From an uncultured Desulfobacterium sp. (GTDB lineage: Bacteria; Desulfobacterota; Desulfobacteria; Desulfobacterales; Desulfobacteraceae), in NCBI GenBank assembly GCA_937124525.1, contig CAKZLA010000426.1, positions 1 to 16,010 of the forward strand: a stretch of 16,010 bases of DNA. Reading direction: 5' to 3'. Each line of letters begins with the position of its first letter. Position 1 is the stretch's first letter. Shown one piece after another: positions 7,999 through 13,392 of this stretch. A model generated the notes under the pieces. The model made no database searches. It worked only from the letters and a program-made list of their open reading frames with translations, and was not told the origin of the DNA. The position numbers and the translations under genes were made by a program.

Positions 7999-8499
7999 TC
8001 AGCTCCCCTTTAAATTGAATTTTTCTTTCATCTGGCACTTCACCGGCCCGGGAACCATACCCGTGATATCCCCCCCAAATGTTGCCACCTCCTTGATGAT
8101 GGAAGAACTTGTGAAGATCCATCTCAGCCCTGTCATGAGAAAAATGGTCTGGACGTCCCGGTTCAGCCGTCGGTTCATCAATGCCATCTGAAATTCATTT
8201 TCAAAATCAGAGATGGCCCTCATGCCCCGGATGATGGCAACGGCGTCCTGCTGCTTGGCATAGTCCACAAGCAATCCGTCAAAGGCATCTACCCTGAGTC
8301 CTTTTTCATTGGGAAGGCTCTCTTGGATCATTGTCATGCGTTCTTCCACGGAAAACAATGCTTTTTTATTGGGATTGTGTAATATCGCCACAATGACATT
8401 ATCAAAAAGACGCAACGCCCTATGTATGATGTCCATATGTCCGTTGGTCAGGGGGTCAAAGGAGCCTGGATAAATGGCGGTTTTCTCGGTTTTACTCAT
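7999..8499 (-). CDS. coaD: Phosphopantetheine adenylyltransferase
   Basis: Transfers AMP from ATP to 4'-phosphopantetheine to make dephospho-CoA, the next-to-last step of coenzyme A synthesis. At 166 residues the length is standard. The nucleotidyltransferase motif YPGSFDPLTNGH (10-21) carries the T/HxGH signature. AIIRGMRAISDFENEFQMALMNR (88-110) is the substrate-binding block. FTSSSIIKE (129-137) corresponds to the ISSTxVKE motif, with Phe-Thr in place of Ile-Ser. AAGGA stands about ten bases before the ATG. It is separated from trpG by a large palindrome but has the same direction and no clear promoter of its own, so read-through from the trp operon is likely. Confidence 0.95.
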   Translation of the reverse strand: MSKTEKTAIYPGSFDPLTNGHMDIIHRALRLFDNVIVAILHNPNKKALFSVEERMTMIQESLPNEKGLRVDAFDGLLVDYAKQQDAVAIIRGMRAISDFENEFQMALMNRRLNRDVQTIFLMTGLRWIFTSSSIIKEVATFGGDITGMVPGPVKCQMKEKFNLKGS

Positions 8500-8539
8500 G
8501 GGACAGGGTTCCTTGATTGTAAATACTCGGGTTGGTAAT

Positions 8540-8650
8540 GTAAATGTTTGGCCAGTGCCCCATATTCGCGTATTTGGGACTGCCTAGCATACTAATGCTA
8601 TGTGAGCAGGCCAAACTTAGGTGAATATGGGGTGTTGGTCGAATATTTAC
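8540..8650. repeat. ~111-bp imperfect palindrome between trpG and coaD
   Basis: The left arm (8540-8584) and right arm (8604-8650) are inverted copies. GTAAAT pairs with ATTTAC, CCCCATATTC (8558-8567) with GAATATGGGG (8623-8632), and the GGCC/CTGC blocks also correspond. The centre is a perfect hairpin, TAGCAT-ACTA-ATGCTA (8585-8600). The right arm contains the trpG stop codon (8647-8649). It has no U-tract, so it does not look like a simple terminator. It may be a MITE/REP-type insertion or an RNA-processing or stability element in the trpG-coaD message. Confidence 0.7.
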
Positions 8651-9216
8651 GCTCCTTTTACAAAATTTCTGATCAATCGTTTTCCCACAACGGTCATGAT
8701 GGATTCCGGATGAAACTGCACGCCAAAGGTGGGGTGGGTGGCATGGCGAAGGCCCATGATTTCCTGGTCATTGGTACGGGCCGTGACAATGAGACAATCC
8801 GGAAGGGAGGCTTCTTCCACGGCCAGAGAGTGGTACCGCATGGCAGCAAAGGGTTTTTTTAACCCCTTGAAAATGCCTTTGTCATCACCTGTGACCATGG
8901 AGGTTTTTCCGTGCATGATGCGTTTGGCATGGGTAATGCGGGCACCAAAACAGGCGGCAATGGCCTGGTGTCCCAGACATACCCCCAGGATGGGCAGTTT
9001 TCCGGAAAAGGTGTTGATCACCTCCATGGATATACCGGCGTCCTGGGGACGTCCAGGACCCGGAGAGATGACAATTGCGTCGGGGTTCAAGGCCGTGATA
9101 TCTTCCAGGGTTGCTTTATCGTTTCTGAACACGTGGACCATGGCCCCGCACTGCCGGATGTAGTGCACCAGATTAAAGGTAAAGGAGTCATAGTTGTCAA
9201 TCACGGCTATCAACAT
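8647..9216 (-). CDS. trpG: Anthranilate synthase glutamine amidotransferase subunit
   Basis: Supplies ammonia from glutamine to TrpE for anthranilate synthesis. At 189 residues it is a complete class I amidotransferase. The nucleophile C80 lies in GVCLGHQ, the oxyanion loop SPGPGRP is at 51-57, and the His-Glu pair is H169/E171 in QFHPES. A strong GGAGG stands six bases before the ATG, inside the end of trpE. The two genes overlap by 7 bp, which indicates translational coupling and equal subunit production. In many bacteria such a subunit also serves aminodeoxychorismate synthase (PabA), and a double role cannot be excluded. The stop codon lies inside the large palindrome downstream. Confidence 0.95.
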   Translation of the reverse strand: MLIAVIDNYDSFTFNLVHYIRQCGAMVHVFRNDKATLEDITALNPDAIVISPGPGRPQDAGISMEVINTFSGKLPILGVCLGHQAIAACFGARITHAKRIMHGKTSMVTGDDKGIFKGLKKPFAAMRYHSLAVEEASLPDCLIVTARTNDQEIMGLRHATHPTFGVQFHPESIMTVVGKRLIRNFVKGA

Positions 9217-10751
9217 GATGTACCTCCATTATCACGGCCCAGGGCCAGGACCAGGGCGCGTTCCACGCTTTTGGCTTTATTAATGCACTCCTGATACTCT
9301 TTTTCAGGATCAGAGTCTGCCACAATGCCGGCACCGGCCTGCACGGTCATTTCCCCTGCCTGGATGGTTGCCGTGCGGATGGTGATGGCCAGATCCATGT
9401 TGCCGGAAAAGGAGATGTAGCCCGCAGCCCCGCCATAGATACCCCGGGGACGCGGCTCCAATTCTGATATGATCTCCATGGCTCGGATTTTGGGGGCACC
9501 GGATAAGGTCCCCGCAGGAAAGGTGGCCTTAAGCAAATCCCAGGCATCTTTTTTTTCCTCCAGCTCACATGTGATATTGGACACTAAGTGCATGACATGG
9601 GAATAGCGCTCCACAAACATCATGTCCGTCACCTGCACCGTGCCGGTTTCCCCCACCCGGCCCAGATCATTGCGGCCCAGATCCACCAGCATGAGATGTT
9701 CGGCCCGCTCTTTTTCATCGTTTAACAGTTCATCGGCAAGGGCCCTGTCCTCCTGCTCTGTCTTGCCCCTGTGCCGGGTTCCGGCAATGGGACGCAGGGT
9801 GGCTGTGCGGTTTTCCAGACGCACCATGGTTTCCGGGGAGGAGCCTGCAATGGCCGTGTCCCCCAAATTCATGAAAAACATGTAAGGCGAAGGGTTGATG
9901 TACCGCTGGGCCCTGTACAGCATGACAGGGTCCACCGGGGCTGTTGACACAAATGGCTGGGAATATACTGCCTGGATGATGTCACCCTCAACGATGTGAT
10001 GCTTGATGGTCTCCACCCCTTTTACATAGGTGTCGTGGTCGGTTTTTGACTGCAGGGAAAAAGCCGTTGCGTTTGGGTCAGATGCCATGGGCGTGTTCAT
10101 GGAAGACGCCGGTTTTGATACGGATTCATCCTCCACCGGGGCTGGCGCCTGAATGGTGGCAATGATTTTTTCCAGCCGGGCCATACCCTCATTATAACAT
10201 GCCTCTTTATCAGTATTATCTGTATAACAAATGCTCAGGCATGTCAATGTGTGGTTCATGTTGTCAAAGATGATCATGGCATCGGGAATGATGAAATGGG
10301 CATAGGGAGATCCCTGGGGAAGATGAGTTGGAATATTTTCAAAAAATGAGACCATTTCATAGGTCATGTACCCGGTGAGTCCGCTCCAGAAACGGGGCAG
10401 TTCCTTGATGTCTGCGGGCTGGTATTTCTGGGTGATCTTTTTTAATACAGCCAGGGGATCGCCATTGTGGGGAATCTTTTCATGGTGACCTGAAGAGGTG
10501 ATTTCAATATTATTTTCAAGGACGGTGATATGACTTTTTGCGGAGATCCCCATGAAGCTGTACCTTGCCCAGTGCTCGCCGCCCTCCACACTTTCCAGCA
10601 GAAACAGTGGCTGGTTTTTTTTGTAAAATTTTTGAAGAATGGACACCGGGGTTTCCGTGTCTGCCAGGAGTTCTGCGCAAAGTGGTATGACATTGCTGGT
10701 CTGGCACAGCGATTCATAGATTTCTCTGCTGGGATGGCGGTTAAGTATCAT
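9210..10751 (-). CDS. trpE: Anthranilate synthase component I
   Basis: Converts chorismate plus ammonia to anthranilate, the first committed step to tryptophan. The start at 10751 (513 residues) is preferred: GGAA lies seven bases upstream, whereas the TTG four codons earlier (10763) has no ribosome site. The N-terminal domain keeps the tryptophan feedback motif LLES (51-54) and the PSPYMFF segment (287-293). The chorismate-binding domain (~237-505) shows AGTRHRG (324-330), DLGRNDLGRV (357-366) and FPAGTLSGAPKIRAME. A Ser/Pro/Ala-rich linker at about 200-235 joins the two domains. It overlaps trpG by 7 bp. No trpD, C, F, B or A gene follows in the window. Upstream lies the trp attenuator, with repeat copy B between it and the gene. 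Confidence 0.96.
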   Translation of the reverse strand: MILNRHPSREIYESLCQTSNVIPLCAELLADTETPVSILQKFYKKNQPLFLLESVEGGEHWARYSFMGISAKSHITVLENNIEITSSGHHEKIPHNGDPLAVLKKITQKYQPADIKELPRFWSGLTGYMTYEMVSFFENIPTHLPQGSPYAHFIIPDAMIIFDNMNHTLTCLSICYTDNTDKEACYNEGMARLEKIIATIQAPAPVEDESVSKPASSMNTPMASDPNATAFSLQSKTDHDTYVKGVETIKHHIVEGDIIQAVYSQPFVSTAPVDPVMLYRAQRYINPSPYMFFMNLGDTAIAGSSPETMVRLENRTATLRPIAGTRHRGKTEQEDRALADELLNDEKERAEHLMLVDLGRNDLGRVGETGTVQVTDMMFVERYSHVMHLVSNITCELEEKKDAWDLLKATFPAGTLSGAPKIRAMEIISELEPRPRGIYGGAAGYISFSGNMDLAITIRTATIQAGEMTVQAGAGIVADSDPEKEYQECINKAKSVERALVLALGRDNGGTSC

Positions 10752-10841
10752 TTTATTTTCCAATTCATGTTTTAGGGATTAATCACAACATCCGCACCCT
10801 GATGGAGGGATAACTTTGCGTTGTGATGATGTCTCCTGTTT

Positions 10842-10950
10842 GTTTTGTATAACTGCCACGGGCAGACCGTATTCTGGCCCGGCCTGCTCACAACGAAAAT
10901 TGAAACCCTTATCATTACAGCATTTTGGGCGGAGTTTGACATAAAAAAAA
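10842..10950 (+). repeat. Dispersed repeat, copy B, in the trpE leader
   Basis: The longest copy: it begins with ATAACTGCCACGGGCAGACC, has the shared core CACAACGAAAATTGAAAC ... GGCGGAGTTTGACAT, and ends in an A-run. It aligns colinearly with the complement of copy A and shares its core with copy C. Its A-rich end is the same run that forms the U-tract of the trp attenuator terminator on the other strand. A 60-codon leftward frame crosses it but begins with a TTG inside the terminator hairpin and is not credible as a gene. Confidence 0.75.
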
Positions 10951-10982
10951 AGACCGGGCAATACAGGCAGCCGCGGTCTTTG
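10943..10982 (-). terminator. trp attenuator: rho-independent terminator
   Basis: Read leftwards, AAAGACCG (complement of 10974-10981) pairs with CGGTCTTT (complement of 10949-10956). Three further GGC/GCC pairs lie inside, and the stem is followed by an unbroken run of about nine U (10943-10951). It lies about 20 bases after the trpL stop and 190 bases before trpE, as expected for the 3:4 hairpin of a transcription attenuator. Confidence 0.85.
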
Positions 10983-11000
10983 TCAAATGTATGGGTAATT

Positions 11001-11087
11001 TTATAATTGCGGCATGCCGGAATACAGAAGTGAGCACCACCAGTGCCACCATTGGGATTGTTCTGTGATTCGGGTTGTTTTTTCCAT
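11001..11087 (-). CDS. trpL: trp operon leader peptide
   Basis: A 28-codon reading frame with ATG at 11087 and TAA at 11001-11003. The peptide starts MEKTTRITEQSQ and continues WWHWW (Trp at 13, 14, 16, 17), ending in SGMPQL. Four Trp codons within five positions are far above chance for such a short frame and are the hallmark of a Trp-sensing leader. The ribosome site is modest (AAAGG about 12 bases upstream, with a GGA closer). The stop lies just before the antiterminator/terminator region, in the geometry known from enterobacterial trpL. The peptide's role is its translation rather than the product. Confidence 0.88.
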   Translation of the reverse strand: MEKTTRITEQSQWWHWWCSLLYSGMPQL

Positions 11088-11150
11088 TGTCCAGGATGCC
11101 TTTATTTGTGTAAATGAGCCCTTTGGGGAGCCGTGTGAAAATGAGTATCA

Positions 11151-11180
11151 AGTATAATGGCTCAAAACCCAATATGTACT
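11151..11180 (-). promoter_or_regulatory. Candidate trp operon promoter
   Basis: Reading leftwards, TATACT (11151-11156) is a good -10. An 18-bp spacer precedes it, with a poor -35, AGTACA (11175-11180). The start of transcription would be near 11144, giving a leader RNA of about 200 bases to the terminator. I see no TrpR-type operator. The position is sensible but the -35 match is weak. Confidence 0.35.
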
Positions 11181-11189
11181 AAAAACTCA

Positions 11190-11555
11190 TTCATAGCCTT
11201 TATCTGTTCAAATACAGGCCAAAAGAAATTTTGTCAAGCATCTTGTTTCTTTTTAAAGAAACAAAGACAATTTATTGGGTGAGGGGCTCTTAAACACAAC
11301 ATGAGCCCTAAAAATAAGGGATCAGAACAATTTAGATTTATCTATAAATCCGGCTAAAAAGCTGATATCTCAGAGTTTACAAAAATAAGTGGTAAATTGG
11401 GGGGGGTCATAAGCTGGGCCACCATACGGGATATGAAATTTTACTCATCACAAACCACTGTAATAACTTGATTTGATTTTTACCATTAAAATTCCATCAT
11501 AAAATGGCCGACGTTATGACCAAATAACTTATGACTGACGAGAGGAAAAAAATAG
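11190..11555. other. Gene-free stretch between trpL and the radical SAM gene
   Basis: No credible coding frame in either direction. Contents: a long A/T-rich palindrome (11231-11270); a hairpin GGGCTC (11284-11289) with GAGCCC (11303-11308) and no U-tract; an eight-base G run near 11399-11406; and the heptamer TTATGAC twice in direct orientation (11514-11520, 11529-11535) plus once inverted (11406-11412) ahead of the radical SAM start. I could not find a convincing promoter for the rightward gene. Confidence 0.5.
11231..11270. repeat. A/T-rich palindrome
   Basis: A perfect 10-bp inverted repeat, TTGTTTCTTT (11243-11252) and AAAGAAACAA (11255-11264), is separated by two T. It is flanked by a second pair, TTGTC (11231-11235) and GACAA (11266-11270). 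It lies about 75-100 bp upstream of the candidate trp promoter. It could be an operator for a dimeric regulator or a cruciform/transcript hairpin; nothing in the sequence decides this. Confidence 0.5.
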
Positions 11556-13079
11556 ATGATTTTGATATTTCCCCCCCTGGGGAAACCCTGTGAACCCCCG
11601 GCCGGCTTGGCTCTGCTTGCCGGGGCATTAAAACAAAACGGCTTTACCTGCACAGCCATTGATGCCAATGTGGGAGGGTTGTTGTGGCTTGCCCGCAATG
11701 GCCGAACTCCCCAAGATTCCTGGACCAGCCGGGCAGTGTCCCATTTTGATGAGAACCTTAGAGATCTTAAGACTTTCTCCCTTTATGGCAATCGGGACAG
11801 ATACCGTCAACGGGTCATGGATGTGAACCGGGTGATCAATGTCAGTTGTGCCCCCCGGTTTCGGCTTTCGCTGTCGGATTATGTGGATGCCGAACTTTCT
11901 CCGGTGAGAAGTGATGATTTGTTGGCCTCTGCCCGAAATTTTAGAGACAATCCCTTTTATGGTTATTTTAAGTCAGTACTGGCACTGGAAATTGAAAAGA
12001 GCAGCACATCCCATGTGGGGATATCCATCTGTTATCTGAGTCAGGCCCTCACCGGCTTTGCCCTTGCCGGATGGATCAAGGCCATCTTTCCGGGTAAAAA
12101 AATTATTCTGGGGGGTGGGTTGATCACCTCGTGGATGAGCGCCCCGGCATGGAAAAATCCCTTTTCCCCCCTCATTGACACCATGGTCCGGGGCAGGGGA
12201 GAAGATGCGGTGGTGGCACTTATGAGGGGAAAATCACCCGGGAAGAAACAGGTATCCCTTAATCGGGTGGTTCCGGATTTTGATTTTTGCCATTGGGAGG
12301 ATTACCTGGCCCCTGGTGCCATTATTCCCTATCGCACGGCCATTGGCTGTTATTGGCGCAAATGCCTATTTTGCCCTGAAACCGTGGAGGGGGGCTCCTA
12401 TAAACCCCAAAAAAATAGCGAGCTTCTGGATGATCTAAGGCAGTTCCAGGAAGAGATGAATCCGCCCCATGTTCATTTCCTGGATGATGCGGTGAGCCCT
12501 TCTTTTTTAAAAGCCCTTGCCAGCCATCGCATGCCCTTTACCTGGTATGGGTTTGTGCGGTTCACCCGGGATCTTGCCGACCCGGATTTTTGCCGGGCAT
12601 TGTATCAATCCGGTTGTCGCATGTTGAAACTGGGTCTGGAATCCGGGGATCAACATGTCCTTGAAGAGATGAATAAAGGAACGGATCTTGGCATGGCCAC
12701 CCAGGTGCTTTCGGCCTTGAAACAGGCCGGTATTGCCACCTATGTGTACCTGTTGTTCGGCACTGTTTTTGAAGATGAGGTAGCTGCCCATAAAACCTTA
12801 ACCTATGTGGCAGAGAATCGTGAGAACATCAGTTTTTTGAATCTGGCCATTTTTAATCTTCCCCGGTTCAGCCAGGAGGTCCCCCTTCTTGAAACCCATG
12901 CCTTTTACACGGGTGATCTCTCCTTGTACCTGGGGTTCAACCATCCCCTTGGATGGAATCGGCGGCAAATTCGTATATTCCTGGATAAAAAATTTAAAAA
13001 GCATCCTGCCATTGCCCCCATTTTAAGAAATGACCCTCTTTTTTTTACCTCCAACCACGCCATGTTTGTCCCGTCCTGA
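11556..13079 (+). CDS. B12-binding-type radical SAM protein
   Basis: A 507-residue protein built like cobalamin-dependent class B radical SAM enzymes. Residues 1-240 form an N-terminal Rossmann-like B12-type domain (MILIFPPLGKPCEPPAGLALLAGAL at the start; IILGGG at 183-188; RGRGEDAVVALM at 212-223). The radical SAM domain starts near 255 and carries the iron-sulfur motif GCYWRKCLFCPE with C265, C270 and C273. The spacing is C-x4-C-x2-C rather than the common C-x3-C-x2-C. Barrel features follow: HFLDDAVSP (307-315) and LKLGLESGD (357-365). GAGG stands ten bases before the ATG. It is alone on its strand, with over 300 bp free on both sides, so its substrate cannot be inferred from neighbours. 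Family is sure, reaction unknown. Confidence 0.85.
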   Translation: MILIFPPLGKPCEPPAGLALLAGALKQNGFTCTAIDANVGGLLWLARNGRTPQDSWTSRAVSHFDENLRDLKTFSLYGNRDRYRQRVMDVNRVINVSCAPRFRLSLSDYVDAELSPVRSDDLLASARNFRDNPFYGYFKSVLALEIEKSSTSHVGISICYLSQALTGFALAGWIKAIFPGKKIILGGGLITSWMSAPAWKNPFSPLIDTMVRGRGEDAVVALMRGKSPGKKQVSLNRVVPDFDFCHWEDYLAPGAIIPYRTAIGCYWRKCLFCPETVEGGSYKPQKNSELLDDLRQFQEEMNPPHVHFLDDAVSPSFLKALASHRMPFTWYGFVRFTRDLADPDFCRALYQSGCRMLKLGLESGDQHVLEEMNKGTDLGMATQVLSALKQAGIATYVYLLFGTVFEDEVAAHKTLTYVAENRENISFLNLAIFNLPRFSQEVPLLETHAFYTGDLSLYLGFNHPLGWNRRQIRIFLDKKFKKHPAIAPILRNDPLFFTSNHAMFVPS

Positions 13080-13096
13080 AAAATAAAGAACGGTGT

Positions 13097-13176
13097 CGGG
13101 CTTGGCTTATGGGCGTTATTGATTCCGATCTATGCACTCCGAAAACTCCCGGGAATAATGCCACAAGTCAAGCCTG
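13097..13176. other. Large imperfect hairpin after the radical SAM gene
   Basis: GGCTTGGCTTATGG (13099-13112) pairs with CCACAAGTCAAGCC (13161-13174) with one mismatch and one G-U pair. The stem then continues through CGTTATT with AATAATG and TCC with GGG, leaving a loop of about 25 bases. In all roughly 24 base pairs form an 80-nt stem. It begins 18 bases after the stop at 13079. No U-tract follows on the + strand, so a simple terminator is unlikely. A structured RNA or a small palindromic element are alternatives. Confidence 0.55.
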
Positions 13177-13230
13177 TACCCTGCCCAGTGATGTAAAAAA
13201 GTTGTAATTAGTTGCGAATTCATATAAATA

Positions 13231-13312
13231 TACATGGCAGTAAACGCCTGCACAACGAAAATTGAAACTCTCATGATTCCAGTATTTTGGACGGAGTTTC
13301 ATATAAAATAAC
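13231..13312 (+). repeat. Dispersed repeat, copy C (shorter 5' part)
   Basis: The core 13246-13308 (CACAACGAAAATTGAAACTC ... GGACGGAGTTTCATATAAAA) matches copies A and B closely. The upstream part (CATGGCAGTAAACGCCTG) corresponds to the CACGGGCAGACC...GGCCTGC part of copy B with about a dozen bases missing. It lies between the radical SAM gene and the ECF transporter gene. Nearby TTGTAA (13202-13207) and TATAAA (13223-13228) on the + strand could be a weak promoter. Confidence 0.7.
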
Positions 13313-13330
13313 ACTCTTTTGGAATCATGA
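13271..13330 (+). promoter_or_regulatory. Inverted repeat in the ECF transporter leader
   Basis: TCATGATTCCA (13271-13281) and TGGAATCATGA (13320-13330) form a perfect 11-bp inverted repeat with 38 bases between. The left arm lies inside repeat copy C and the right arm outside it, 62 bases before the GTG start at 13393. In RNA this gives a long hairpin in the leader. It does not match a riboswitch that I recognise. Confidence 0.45.
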
Positions 13331-13392
13331 AGGAAAACAGTGACCCCAAAGGCAGAAAATATGCATGGGATTGTAAATAATAAGGATATCGT

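Larger units (their letters stand above)
10943..11087 (-). promoter_or_regulatory. trp operon leader / ribosome-mediated attenuator
   Basis: The whole leader fits classical attenuation. Region 1 is the Trp-codon run (11037-11051). Region 2 is GGCATGCCGC in the RNA (complement of 11009-11018). Region 3 is GCGGCTGCC (complement of 10966-10974), and region 4 completes the terminator. Region 2 can pair with region 3 (GGCA-GCCGC against GCGGCTGCC, one bulged base), forming an antiterminator that excludes the terminator. Region 1 (GUGGCA, CUGG) can pair with region 2 (UGCCGC, CCGG) as the protector stem. Ribosomes stalled at the Trp codons would cover region 1 and favour 2:3, allowing trpEG transcription when charged tRNA-Trp is scarce. 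Pairings were read by eye; energies were not computed. Confidence 0.85.

Noticed and set aside
8540..8650. Integron attC site or bidirectional terminator as explanation for the palindrome
   Set aside because: No GTTRRRY/RYYYAAC core sites, no integrase or cassettes nearby, and no U-tract on either side.
10752..10766. TTG start for trpE at 10763 and a six-codon frame (ATG at 10766, MNWKIK) overlapping the trpE start
   Set aside because: Neither has a ribosome-binding site. A single Trp codon is weak evidence for a second leader, and the real trpL lies further upstream.
10915..11172. 85-codon leftward frame over the trp leader
   Set aside because: It runs through the trpL region, terminator and repeat in another frame and has no domain, ribosome site or plausible composition.
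13080..13392. Cobalamin or other known riboswitch ahead of the ECF transporter
   Set aside because: A structured region is present, but I see no B12-box or other recognised riboswitch core. A covariance-model (Rfam) search would be decisive.
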